64,000 bases of DNA, taken from positions 66,559,905 to 66,623,904 of the forward strand of contig CM050690.1 in NCBI GenBank assembly GCA_027574665.1. The letters run 5' to 3'. Positions 1-10,489 of this stretch are shown here, in pieces. The stretch comes from Rhynochetos jubatus. Taxonomy: Eukaryota; Chordata; Aves; Eurypygiformes; Rhynochetidae. Position 1 is the first letter of the stretch, and the number at the start of each line of letters is the position of its first letter. The notes under the pieces were generated by a model that saw nothing but the letters and a program-made list of their open reading frames with translations, was not told the DNA's origin and ran no database searches. The translations under genes were made by a program, and so were the position numbers.

Positions 1-180
1 CAGTCCCAAACACAATTATGACTAAATTAGCATAATCTTAAAGGACATCTGTACAGTAAACAGCCTTTTCTAATATACACTTACCTAAAGTCCAGGCAGG
101 ACAGTTAGCTTCCTTCAGGTAGAAAGGTACATTTACTTGCCTTCATTCAGGTCTTCCTAGATGTGAGGCTGAAGTAATTG

Positions 181-351
181 CATCTATACAGTACTGTCGC
201 ATCTATACAGTACTGTCGCATCTATACAGTACTGTCGCATCTATACAGTACTGTCGCATCTATACAGTACTGTCGCATCTATACAGTACTGTCGCATCTA
301 TACAGTACTGTCGCATCTATACAGTACTGTCGCATCTATACAGTACTGTCG
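181..351. repeat. Perfect 19-bp minisatellite, nine copies
   Basis: Nine head-to-tail copies of a 19-bp unit (CATCTATACAGTACTGTCG) run with no mismatch and stop cleanly at CAACAATATT. Each unit holds a perfect 10-bp palindrome, ACAGTACTGT, and one CpG. Because 19 is not a multiple of three, the array shows a periodic peptide in any open frame; that is a by-product, not a gene. The lack of divergence between copies, and nine intact CpGs in a CpG-poor background, point to recent expansion or copy homogenisation. Copy number is probably variable between individuals, and the assembled number may be inexact. Confidence 0.97.
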
Positions 352-3300
352 CAACAATATTTTATGAATTTTATCATCTTAGATGACTGACATGATTTTC
401 TGGAGGACCCAAGGATTAAATTGCAAGAAAATCACACTATGTGTGACCACTCCGTTGAATTTCCTCTGAACTTGAGGTATATCTTGTAAGGTCCACAGAA
501 GATGTTAAAGTGATGTGCTTTTGAGCTCTGGAACACACTATAGCACCTTTTCTAGAATTTCTTCTGCCAGATGTAGTGTTTTATCAGACATCAAATTCTC
601 TTATACTGGATAACTTTTGAAATTAATACCTCACCTCCTTATTTATCACCAGATGTCTCAATTCTAACACTTAACTTATGATTTGTTATTACCTTTGATA
701 AAACAAGAGCATCAAGAAAACTGGATGAAAAGCAGAAATGTTATTTCCTATTATTGTTCTCCCTACCTACAGAATTTTACATTAGAACCCATTACTTCTA
801 AATATCATGTTTTATTTGTAAAAACAGCAACTCAGATTACCAATGACTCCCAGGCCAATTTAAAAAATTTCTATCATAGTATAAGCCCAAATTGTATGAC
901 CTCAGATGATTTAGGATAGTTAATCTGTTTTCAAGGGTATACTGTCTCGAACGCTCCAAGAACTAAGCATGGTAAAGAAGTTTTAAATCATCCTTATGTC
1001 CAGTTAAGTCTGCGTGACTTCTAGATTTAGAAACATCCTGAAATATGTTTATCCAAAGCAAGACCTACAAGGAGATCCTCAAAAGTCATCAGCTATCTTA
1101 TCTTTTTTTAATTTTTAAAAAAGGTAGACTCCCCACTCCAGTGGAGCTGAGGTTATCAAAGCCTCACTACACTCCATCAGCCCTGCTACCTACCACAAAA
1201 CAAAGACAGGGCAGTAATCTCCATGTCTGTTGATTCTCCCTCTCATGTGGTTACATGGAAGGTTAACTTTTTCCTCATAGAATTCCCTTATCAGTATCAT
1301 CTTTTCCAACCCACAGTTTAAACACTGCAAATGGAAGTAGCAAACAAAACAAAGCATACCTTGAAATGTACACTGCAAATGAGGGAAGCTGTGAGTACTG
1401 CCAATTGTGCTTTATTTAATTACTGTTTGCTATTTTGATTCTGTGCAAGCACCAAAAAATTAAGAGAATCGCTAGAATGGGCAGTGTCTAACCTTAAATA
1501 GGACTCCTTGCTAAACCGAAAGGTGTATTATTGTCATAAATTGTAAAATATATTTCAAGTACTTGTTGACTCAGAGAACCAATTAGGGGTCTCTTCTGCA
1601 GAACAAGGTATTCTCCAGAAGCAAAAATTGTGAGAAATTAGTGTTACCCAGTTTTTAGAAGAGAAACAGAGAAAGACACTATAGCAAGTCTTCTGCAGAG
1701 AGGATGATGGTTTTGGAAGGGAAGGTGCCTGAAGTCACTTAGTAATGTGATCAAATGACCAACTGGATTTTTACACCTGAAAGGGTAAAAGATTTTAAGA
1801 CAAGCAGGTATCCAAAGGTGCGATACAAACATGCACCTACTTGCGCTAGTGTATACACTTCTGTGTTAGAGAATTGTGTGAAACAACCATACATTTTCCC
1901 TTTTTTTTTTTAAGGAACCATTTACTCACATCAGTTGTCTTACTTTAATTCCTTTTCCAAGGGGGTTCAAAATCACCTCCACTTTAGACTCCAATGTTTA
2001 GTGCCAACTGGTTCCTCACAAACAAGCGAAGAATGTAATTACATGACTCTTGCGTTCTTGTTAATGCAATTCATTCCTATTTGTTCAAAAGTTCCACTGA
2101 AACCTCATCTTGTTTGTTTTTAACTACTTCTTATGAGCCAGATTCAACAACTGGAGCTATCACTTCTTATGCCAACTCCACTTACTTGCGTTACCCCTAA
2201 CGGAGTGCAGTGAAGTCACTCCTGATTTCCAGCCACATACCTCTGGGCCTGCCTGCACAAGGAAGTTACACCAATTTAGCTAAAACTTGCTTACACATCA
2301 GTTTGGAAAATCCTGTGCAAAACAATTTATTTTAATTTAAGGCTGTTTTATGCTTCCCTCCCGCCCCATCCTCCCGCCCAAGGAATTGACTCAAGCTCAA
2401 CTAATGTGAAACTGACTGAAATACTCTCACCTTTCCACACCTGTTTCTCCTGACTTCCCTTGTATCTCTGTAAGAGAGGTGGCCAAACTGTAGTGCATGT
2501 GCCACTCAGGTCTGCTTCCATGATCTCTTCAACACTGAACCTAGAAACTGGGTCTCACTGCTCTTATACAGGCAGCACAGTAACTACCTGTAGGCCGTGT
2601 AAAACCTGTGCAAACACAGTTAGGAACTGCTGCAGCTATCACCTTCATTCAACAACAAGGAATAGCTCTGCTGCCCCCAAAGCAGACCTGCACTTCTGGT
2701 TCAGGACACAGGAAGAAGACCAAGAAGGCATGGTGAAGTAGGAAGAACAGGAGATAGCACACACAAAGGGGAAGCCAAGGTCTGCTTCATCTTTGCTGGA
2801 AGTGAAGATTCATCATCTGGGTGTGTGCAGGAGAAAGGATGTGGCTGAAATCTGAAATAACTAAACTTCTGTGGGTGCATGACTGGATAGGGAAAGTTTA
2901 GTGCAATCTTGGATGATGAGAACGTGCAGTAGGAAAGCTGGGAAGAGAGTCATAGATGAGGCTCTGGTTTTGCATGGTTAGAAAAGCATGTGACCCTGGG
3001 TGCCAGAAGTTACTGATGATGATCATATACCCTACTAACTAGGTTTGGAAACCCCTGGTCTGTGCTACCTCACCATCATTTCTGCAAGTATTTCCCTTTT
3101 GGGTTCTAATGCAGTAACAGTTTTCTCACATCTTCATACCTACACACCTACTATCTATTTTCTGTTCTCTGCCAAAAACATTTTGTCTCGTCTTTCTCTC
3201 TGCTTTTATATTTAGCATTGATCTATTATTTAAATTTGCACTTAATGGCAGGCTTATCATAAGCAGCACATTTTGCATGTTTAAGGGTATCTCACAACGG

Positions 3301-3774
3301 CTTGTAGAAAATGCTCTACAAACTTAAATTGTTCTATTAAATAATTTAAGAATAGCTTTCTATTCTATAGTCAAGGTTTAAAAACCAAAAGTTTTCTTTA
3401 AACATGAATTTTATTTGATTTTATGCCTTACATCAGATTTGACTCACATATACACACATACATATATACAAACTCTAAATTTCAAAACCAATCTGTACAT
3501 GAGAAATTAACAGGGCTTTTCTTTTCTTTTTTTTTTTTTTAAGTTGTTTAAATTCGCTCACTCCTGAGTCTGGTTTGGAAAGAAAAGCCTTCTATAGGCT
3601 AAAAGTGTTTATTTCCTAATATATCATTATGTACATGCATAAACAGACTAGTATGCAGACTTTCATCATATATACAACAGAACATATACATAAACCCAAC
3701 AACACTGGGTCTACAGAAGTATATATGTACCAATGAAAGATAAAAAGAAATTCGGTATGAATTGCTCTCTATAG
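352..3774. other. AT-rich unique DNA, no gene seen
   Basis: Stop codons are frequent in all frames and no exon, RNA gene or recognisable interspersed repeat was found. A T-rich tract lies at 3517-3540 and a short T run at about 1902-1912. The stretch is compatible with intron or intergenic sequence next to the CpG-island promoter. Confidence 0.6.
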
Positions 3775-4358
3775 CTGCACCAATTCAAGGTCTTTTCCAG
3801 TTTCTGATACTGCACTTGTGTTCCCAACTTTCTCATTACAAGCAGTGGGATGCACACACACAGTTCAGACAGTTAACCCAAACCGACCAAAGGTGTATTT
3901 CATTCCATAGCACATCATGCTCAGCACCTATGACAGGCGCAGGCCGTGGGGGCTATACCTCACTTGTTAGCCAACTGACCCACCAACGCACTAATGAGCA
4001 AGCGAGCTTTCTCAGTCGTGCTGTCGTTCCTGAGGCGCACTGACTCTGCTGCAATTGCTCTTGGCTCTCTGGCTCTTGCTGCTCGGAACCTGGTTGTGTA
4101 TCGGTCAGCAGGTGGTGAGCAACTGTATAATATGTTTTTATTTTCTATTATTTTAATTACTTAGTAGTAGTAGTAGTATTGTATTATTAGCATCACTATA
4201 ATATTAATTTATATTCAGTTATTAAGTTGTTCTTAGGTCAACTCACAAGCTTCCTTGTCTTTTCCTCTGACTGCTCCTCCACTGGATGGGGAGGTGGGGA
4301 GGGTGTGAGCAAGCGGCTGCATGGTACTTAACTGCAAGCCGAGGTTAAACCACCACAA
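3775..4358 (+). mobile_element. ERVL-type LTR, 5'-truncated, plus orientation
   Basis: The 3' half matches the avian ERVL-type LTR layout: a segment related to TTCATTCCATAGCACATCATG, a block shared with the LTR at 30480-30977 (GGTGAGC, then an ATTTTCTATTATTTTAATTACTT-like core), a TTAAG-TTGTTCTT polyadenylation-side segment, and an end in GGTTAAACCACCACA. The usual TGTCCTGG-type 5' end is missing, so the left boundary is approximate. A small (TAG)n run at 4162-4178 is internal. There are no flanking retroviral genes, so this is a solo or broken LTR. Confidence 0.8.
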
Positions 4359-5889
4359 TTATATAGATTTGAAATCTACCAATAGGTGTACAGAACCTAC
4401 CCAAACTATCCAGATCAATACTGTAAAACAGTGGACAGATGTGGAATTAGTGATCAAAACATACTATAGTTACAGGTACTTGAATCTGGAATTGAATTAA
4501 CTGGTAAAATTTATTGCTGGGGTCAAAAGCAATCAAATTTGCAACATAATTAAGGCATGAAAATAATGGAAAACCAGTCCTACCCTTTCAAAACAAAGAA
4601 AAAAATCCTCCCCCTGTTGCGTGTCACTATTTATAATAATGCATTGATCAGTGCATACCAATTTCACAAACCTGTGGCACAACTTTTTTTATGACACTCA
4701 CAGCACCACTGGGTCTACAAAGACAACTCTACCAGTAAAACATTTCAAAGAAAAATCTCAGTCTTGATTTCAGCCCTGATCTTCAAACTGTACAGATTCT
4801 GAGTATCAGTTTCAATGAAGGAGGATTATACTTGGCCTTCTGCCACCCTCCTTTGTAGCCACACCATCTTGGCATGCCTGAAGGAGGAACTGGAAAGAAA
4901 CTTGATTCAATTATACTCCAGCTCTGCCAGTCTGCTAGACAGCTCTGTGCACACCTATCACCTGATTATAAGGTAACCCCATCCCTGAGGTTACCACCAT
5001 GAACCTAAAATTAAGCACACACATTAATGTTGCTTTCACCTTCCTGTCACAAGGCATGCTTAACTCAGTTTAGCAGCTGTGCTTACATCTGTATCAATTT
5101 CTGAAATCACTGAAGTGTGTGTCACTACCTGTATCCAACGGTAAACAAGGTCTTTAGTCAATATTAAAGAAGGAAAGCTCTGCCTAAGATTAAAGACAGA
5201 CAGTAAACTGCTTTTTTAACCCTATCATAATTTTTCATAACCCTATCATATTTAATCATAATTATTCTTTCATATTATGCCACTCAGAGTATAAAGCAGC
5301 TAGATTTTGAAGACATGCATTCTAAAGTAATCCTGATCATATAGGAACTATTCCTCCCAATTGTAGGCACCTTACCTCCATCCTCCCACGTATAACTCAA
5401 AAATAGCTACAATTCACGCAGCAGATGCTGAATGAGGACTTTCAGAAACAGACCATGCACTGTCATTTTTAAACATAGCTGAGACTCTGGATTAGTAATA
5501 TGGGCTCAGTTTCCAACTCTACAAAGGCTCCTTATATGATCTTGGGCAATGAACCATTTTTTCAGTTCGATTAGTCATGTACAGCGAGGTCACAGTCGAG
5601 TTTGTTTTCAATTACAGTTCTAAGGGTTGAACAGCATCTGTGAAGTTTTCAACCGCCACATTAAGGCATACTTAAACACGCGAGAAGGCAAGCCAACAAG
5701 TCATGAACCTGCGGCGGCCAGAATACGTCGCAGAACAGTCCTCTCAGCAGCAGGATCTCCGAGGTTCTGACCATAAATTCATGTGAGAGGGATTATTACC
5801 TTCACAGCCAGACGATAAATATCTGAGAGACCACTCAAGCCGTTCACACCAACCCAAAAAGCGTTCCTGCCCTTTGTACAGTCGCTCCA
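4359..5889. other. Unique DNA left of the CpG island, no gene seen
   Basis: AT-rich with dispersed stops. A minus-strand splice-donor-like site lies at its right end (GTGAAG then GTAATAAT in minus sense, exon side ending at 5800). If the CpG island drives a leftward transcript, this stretch would be the start of its first intron. No acceptor with a coding exon could be paired with it. Confidence 0.5.
5798..5802 (-). promoter_or_regulatory. Candidate minus-strand splice donor
   Basis: In minus sense the sequence reads GTGAAG|GTAATAAT, a fair U2-type donor (AAG|GTAAT). The exon side lies within the left edge of the CpG island, so a 5' untranslated first exon ending at 5800 is plausible. No partner acceptor was identified. 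Confidence 0.3.
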
Positions 5890-6120
5890 GCAAGGCTTTA
5901 CAAGTTCCACTGGCTGTTTCCACCGAGCGCCTAAACCAACAGCCCTAAGCGAACAAACCCACGCGCGAGACGGACGCAGAGGGACTCCTCTCCTCTCTAA
6001 TGTGTTCGTAGGAGGAAGAAAACCCCCCAAATCACACCTAGCCAAGTCTGTACAGCAGGGACCCCGCGCGCTCCAGAAACCAAGGCAGGAAATAGGGCCA
6101 CGTTCCTGTATCCCGAGGCG

Positions 6121-6133
6121 ACTTTCACTTTCC
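6121..6133 (-). promoter_or_regulatory. PRDM1/IRF-type element (ISRE-like) beside an ETS core
   Basis: The plus strand reads ACTTTCACTTTCCGG; the minus strand reads CCGGAAAGTGAAAGT. The 12-mer ACTTTCACTTTC equals the consensus bound by PRDM1 (BLIMP1) and is a good match to IRF sites (GAAANNGAAA). The overlapping CCGGAA is an ETS core, so the site could bind an ETS-IRF pair. Its position inside the CpG island gives it promoter context. Binding is inferred from motif only. Confidence 0.5.
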
Positions 6134-6387
6134 GGCTCACTGCAACGCCCCGAGTTCGCAGCCCGGATGTGGAGACGGCACCAGCCGCAGTGGCGGGAGG
6201 AGCCGCGGGGGGCGGAGGGGGGATGCGTGTGCTCGGCCCTCAGGCCGCGGACCCCCAGGTTCCGGTCGTCCCTCAGGCCGCCGCTACCCGTGCGTGCGTC
6301 CCTCCCTCCCTCCATCCACCGGCATGAAGCGGCAGAGCCCGCGACGACGGCGGGAGGGCAGGGGGCTGCCTATCGCCGGGCCCCCAG

Positions 6388-6395
6388 AATTATAT
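6388..6395 (-). promoter_or_regulatory. TATA-like box, minus strand
   Basis: In minus sense the sequence is GGGATATAATTCTGGGG, an AT-rich island within very GC-rich DNA. If used, it would place a leftward transcription start near 6355-6365. CpG-island promoters often lack a functional TATA box, so this is tentative. Confidence 0.25.
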
Positions 6396-6683
6396 CCCAG
6401 CGGCGGTGCGCAGACCCCCGACACCGGCAGGGCCCGGCGGCGGAGCACCCCGGCGGCGGCTGGCGGCCCGCCTCTCGCGGGCAAGCCTCGACTACCGGGA
6501 ATGGGACGTCCCCAGCCCGCCCCTCGCAGCCCGGACACCTACCCACACCATCCCAGAGCCCGGCGGCAGGGGAGTGGCGAGGGAGCGGCCCGTCCTCTCC
6601 CTCGGCGGTTCCGCACCCGAGCGCGCCCCGGCCTCTGAAATGGCTGAACAAAGAGAACCTCGCTCCGCCGCCACCGCCCCTGC

Positions 6684-6714
6684 GATTGGCCGGGGGGCGG
6701 CCGGGGGGCGGGGC
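6684..6714. promoter_or_regulatory. Inverted CCAAT box and adjacent GC boxes
   Basis: GCGATTGGCC holds ATTGG at 6685-6689 (CCAAT on the minus strand, the NF-Y core). It is followed by CGGGGGGCGG and by GGGGCGGGG at 6705-6713, both Sp1/KLF-type GC boxes. This close NF-Y/Sp1 spacing is typical of housekeeping-type CpG promoters and marks the likely core of the island. Confidence 0.6.
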
Positions 6715-6750
6715 CCGGAGCTCGGGGGAGGGCGGGGGCGCCACCGGCCG

Positions 6751-6764
6751 GTCACCCTGGCAAC
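6751..6764. promoter_or_regulatory. X-box-like RFX site
   Basis: GTCACCCTGGCAAC fits the imperfect inverted repeat bound by RFX factors: half-site GTYRCC, two spacer bases, half-site RGYAAC. X-boxes near start sites are frequent in ciliary genes, but RFX sites also occur in other promoters. It lies about 60 bases to the right of the NF-Y/Sp1 cluster, a reasonable promoter distance. Confidence 0.5.
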
Positions 6765-7083
6765 GGCGGCCTCGGCTGGGGCCCGCGGCCGCGGGTGTGA
6801 TGGAGGCGGCGATGAAATGGCCGCCCGGCCTCACCCAGCCTGTCAGCCCTGGGCCCGGCACCCGCTCTCGGCCTCTCCCGGGCTCGCACGCAGAGCGATG
6901 CTTCTCCCTGCCGGCTCCCTGCTGCTGGAGACGCAGGCTTCGTGCCCAGGCACTGCCTGCTGCAGTGATCCCCCTGGGGCATTAGGATATTTGCCCTCAG
7001 ATGCGCCCTGTCTCCCGACCCACCACCACCTCCCTTAAAGGCAGCACACCTACAGCCCCTCTCCTCCCCGAGAGAACTCTCTT

Positions 7084-7090
7084 ACCTCCT
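7084..7090 (-). promoter_or_regulatory. Candidate minus-strand splice donor at the right edge of the island
   Basis: In minus sense the sequence reads GCTGAGGAG|GTAAGAGAG, close to the ideal MAG|GTRAGT donor; the last exon base would be 7086. Transcription would have to begin between here and the poly-C tract at 7199-7237, or further right. It is the strongest donor in or next to the CpG island. Confidence 0.35.
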
Positions 7091-7198
7091 CAGCAGTAGC
7101 TGCCCCTCTGACCCACCGGCACAAATGGGCTCCGCACAGGTGCCCTTCCCTTTGGGCCCTGCCAGGCTTCTCAGGCCTCTCCCCACACCCACTAACAA

Positions 7199-7237
7199 CC
7201 CCCCCCCCCCCCACCCCCCCCCCCCCCCCCCCCCCCC
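7199..7237. repeat. C-rich homopolymer tract (14 C, A, 24 C)
   Basis: The plus strand is 38 cytosines broken only by one A at 7213. The complementary strand can form G-quadruplexes. It sits at the right shoulder of the CpG island, where G-tracts are common, and its exact length may be a sequencing or assembly estimate. Confidence 0.95.
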
Positions 7238-7261
7238 GTGCCAGCAGCAGCAGGAGGTGGC

Positions 7262-7273
7262 TGACACGTGTCA
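7262..7273. promoter_or_regulatory. 12-bp palindrome with E-box
   Basis: TGACACGTGTCA is a perfect palindrome centred on the CACGTG E-box bound by bHLH-ZIP factors such as USF, MYC/MAX and MITF/TFE. It lies 25 bases right of the C-rich tract, just outside the island. Function is inferred only from motif and position. Confidence 0.4.
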
Positions 7274-7289
7274 AAAATCAGAAATGAAA

Positions 7290-8083
7290 AATTAGTCTAA
7301 GGGCTCGGCAGCAACGGTACAGCACCCTGGATTTCATGTAGAGTATGCAACACAAGTGCGTAGCCAGGGTCTTCCTGGACTTCTCTGGGAGAGAATGGAT
7401 TGAGAGCAGCCCTGAGGAGAAGGACTTGTGGGTACTGGTGGATGAGAAGCTGAACAGGAGCCAGCAGTGTGCGCTGGCAGCCCAGAAAGCCAACCACATC
7501 CTGGGCTGTATCCAGAGAAGCGTGGCCAGCAGGTCAAGGGAGGGGATTCTCCCCCTCTACTCCACTCCTGTGAGACCCCACCTGCAGTACTGAGTCCAGA
7601 TCTGGGTTCCCAGCACAACAAAGATATGGACCTGTTGGAGCAGGTCTGGAGGGAGGGTCACCAAAAAGGGCTGGAACACTTCTCCTATGGAGAAAGGCTG
7701 AGGGAGTTGGGGTTGTTGAACGTGGAAACCAGGAGGCTTCAGGGAGAACTTACTGTGAATTTTCAATACTTAAAAGGGCTTATAAGAAAGATGGAGAAAG
7801 GCTTTTTGCCAGGACCTGTAGCAACAGAACAAGGGTCAATTGTTTTAAGCCGAAAGAAGGTAGGTTTAGATTGGTCATAAGGATGAAATATTTTTACTGT
7901 GAGGGTGGAACAGGTTGCCCAGAGAAGTTGCAAACACCCTATCACTGCAAGTGTTTAAGGTCAGGTTGGACAGAACTTTCGGCAACCACATCTGGTGAAA
8001 GATGTCCCTGCCTGAGACAGGGGATAAAACTAGCTGATCTTTAAAATCCAACCCAAACCATTCCATGATTTTATGATTCTATG
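7290..8083 (+). mobile_element. CR1 LINE, 5'-truncated, with intact 3' end
   Basis: This is a sense-strand fragment of chicken-repeat-1. Between about 7345 and 7780 the conceptual translation matches the C-terminal end of the CR1 reverse-transcriptase ORF2 ([20 protein letters not shown], then [20 protein letters not shown]), interrupted by a stop after HLQY and frame shifts. The 3' UTR follows, ending in the CR1 terminal motif ATTCTATG at 8076-8083. 5' truncation and loss of frame make it inactive. It inserted beside the CpG island and marks the island's right limit. Confidence 0.95.
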
Positions 8084-9288
8084 TCTTCGGTGGCTGTCTC
8101 TCGTGGCAAGAAGACCACTGCACATTCATTCATGGCTATGGACACCCCAAAAAGTTACAGCAGCTCTCTCTCCTCGCACTGCAATCCTATCTCCTTGACT
8201 GCAAGCACCAGATACTTTTTTATTAAACAATGAAAGGTAACTTTTCACAGAATTTCTGCAGCTTACAGAGCATTTAGAAAAGCAAAGGCTTGAGGCAAAC
8301 TCAGGGTTGGTAACTTTGTTTATGATCCCCTTGTGTGTCTCCTGCTCGTGGGGATGCACAGTCTTTGCTCAGGCCCTCTCCTCATACAGACAGAACTTCC
8401 TGTCTGCTTTTAAGGTATGCAGCTCCCCTCGCTCCCCCCCACCCCCCGTGATTTCACAACAACCAACATCCCTCGACAGTGTCTTCCATGAAGAGAGCTG
8501 CTTTCCCAGCCACTCATCTAAGTCAGCACTGCAATATTGCCGTGTTATGTCAACTCTAGCACTGTGCCAGGCTACTTCCACTTTTTTAAAACTAGGTTTT
8601 AATTTATTTTAAAGGTAATTTTCTAATCCTCATTGTTGCAGTGGAAAATTTGAAAACACAACTGGGTTGAACATCAGAAGCTTATACCCATAACAAGAAC
8701 ATCATCTATTATTCCAATGCTTATGCCAATTGGATGATTTTCATGGGACCTGTCTAGTGATCTTTCTCATATTAACACTCAAGTACTACATCTAGATCTC
8801 CTTGTGCTGAAAAATCTATATGTGCACATTCAAAAGGCTGCTTACACATTCAAAAAACCCTACCCACACAGTCCAATTAAATACCTGTTATTTTTCTCAA
8901 GTACTATTTTACTGCACAACATTCAGAGCAGATTATATTGTAGTTATGGACTGTACTTAGTTACAGTACACTGAGTTACAGCTTAATACTTATGACTGCA
9001 ACCATCACTGTATATCCACAATAAAACCCAGCCTCTCAGCTAACATAAAAGTAGATATGTGGGGATATGTCTTCCAGTTCAGTCTTCTTGAGTGCAGAGA
9101 CATTAAGTCCTATAGCTTACCTCCAGCTTTGGACATCTACACGCCAGCTACATCTACAATAGCTGCCTTCGTGCTAGGATGCAAATGTGTTAGTTGCAGT
9201 TGCCATGGCCAGGAAAAAGAACATAAGAGCCAAATTTTTGCCTCTCATTGAAAACATGAAACTTGACAAGTCAAAGCTGCTGCTAGAA
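8084..9288. other. Unique DNA, no gene seen
   Basis: There is no recognisable exon or interspersed repeat. A short C-rich run is present at about 8434-8448. If the minus-strand gene end proposed next to it is real, this is the spacer between that gene's 3' end and the CpG-island promoter. Confidence 0.5.
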
Positions 9289-10489
9289 ATCATTAAAATT
9301 ATTTAATAATACTTTATTATATTGAAAGAAACAGGACGAATATTCAAATCAAAAAGTGGTTAAACAGTACCGCAGTAAAAATGCATTTGCAATATATTTG
9401 CACAGTATAAACTGAATGCTTTATAAGGTGCTATGTGGCAAACATTTACAAGATATACATTTACGTAAACAAAACAGGCTTATTTAATTTTGTTTACTTT
9501 TATCATTTAAAGCACAAAGAACAAGATAGAATATCTGAATAGACATTGTAAATACAGCAACTACTTGGATGCAGGGAACTACAGCTTTCACACTTCTGCT
9601 GTTCATTCACAAAAGATACCTAACTGAATTTCCAATGGCATCAGTTGAATCCTGGCCTGCTTTCCTCCTGACATGATGCCATGTGATCCTGAGTTCTGCC
9701 TGGATGCCCAGAATCCAGGCAGAAATCCAGGAAAAAGAATCTGCTATCTTTTCCTAGCAGATTTCAACCTGTAGGTTAGCTACAGTCCAATCTGACTGAC
9801 AGGTGGAAGTTTCCAAAAGTTAACGAAGTTCAAGTCTTACAACAGGTGGCAGAGAGCCAGATAGAGAAGAGAGACTGTATTAATGAGGAAATGTTGGAAG
9901 GGGTAGAAGGAAGGTGTATTTTCTGCCTGTTTCATATACTGCCAGTTTGTCAGTACCAACATAGTAGGTAGTCTGTCCCACACAAGTAATTAGAAACAAG
10001 ACTCATAACACTGTTTCTGGCCCTGCGGTCAGTCCAAAGATGTGGGAGGGAGCTTATGCTAAGGGAACCAGAAATATTCAAGTTATGGTTCATATGCTGG
10101 TTCCTACTATAGGTGTTTTATACTAGTTCATAGTACAATAAAGTTATAAAAGTCACATAATCAACTACTAAAATATTACTTCTCAAAGTTACAGGGAAGT
10201 CAGTGTGGCCATATTGCCCTTGCACTTCACAGTCTCCAATTACAGAACAGCCTTTTTGCAGGCTACCACAATTAAAACTATCCAGGTCCAGAGTGTCCTT
10301 TCACTGTCTAGAGAACAAGGGATGGAAAAATGAAGGATGAGAGTTACCTTTGCCTGCCTTTAACCAGGTCTAACGTAAACACAGAGTACTAACTTCCTGA
10401 CAACTTAGGATTTCTCTGCTTTAATAAAAGGAAATATTATAAGCAAACAATGCATTTGCAGGAGCAGTTAGTTTCACTGAAATATAGCT
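9289..10489 (-). other. Candidate 3' UTR and poly(A) site, minus strand
   Basis: Read on the minus strand, this AT-rich, repeat-free stretch follows an in-frame stop at 10490-10492 and ends at AATAAA (plus coordinates 9313-9318) inside a T/A-rich segment (CAATATAATAAAGTATT). A U- and GU-rich stretch lies downstream in minus sense (9240-9285), as expected of a cleavage site near 9290. The size of about 1.2 kb is normal for a vertebrate 3' UTR. This is compositional and signal evidence only. Confidence 0.35.

Larger units (their letters stand above)
5890..7080. promoter_or_regulatory. CpG island promoter
   Basis: CpG dinucleotides are dense from about 5.9 to 7.1 kb, with a GC-rich core at 6120-6900, while flanking DNA is strongly CpG-poor. 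This is the hallmark of an unmethylated vertebrate promoter, usually covering a first exon. Inside are an inverted CCAAT box, GC boxes, an X-box-like site, a PRDM1/IRF-type site and a TATA-like site on the minus strand. The best splice donors are on the minus strand (exon ends at 7086, 6542 and 5800), while plus-strand GT sites are poor. A leftward transcript is therefore favoured, and a bidirectional promoter cannot be excluded. Long open frames here come from the lack of AT-rich stops in GC-rich DNA, not from coding. Confidence 0.93.

Noticed and set aside
1..180. A near-ideal minus-strand splice donor (TTTAG|GTAAGTG, exon side ending at 85).
   Set aside because: With the nearest acceptor (CACATCTAG, about 154-162) the would-be exon has stops in all three frames. 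It could be non-coding, but there is no other support.
178..390. An open frame encoding a periodic 19-residue peptide.
   Set aside because: It is a by-product of the 19-bp minisatellite: three units make 57 bases and so repeat in frame. No promoter or splice context supports it.
6002..6985. A 327-codon plus-strand open frame, and several overlapping frames on both strands, across the CpG island.
   Set aside because: Many registers on both strands are open together because the DNA is very GC-rich and lacks TAA/TAG/TGA. The peptides are low-complexity Pro/Arg/Gly/Ala and no good plus-strand donor follows.
7050..7274. Minus-strand frames with poly-Gly beside the CpG island.
   Set aside because: The glycine run is the C-rich tract read in reverse. 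The frames have no start context or homology, although the splice donor at 7086 is kept as a separate observation.
7345..7880. Plus-strand frames resembling a reverse transcriptase end.
   Set aside because: They belong to a truncated CR1 element broken by stops and frame shifts, so they are not a host gene.
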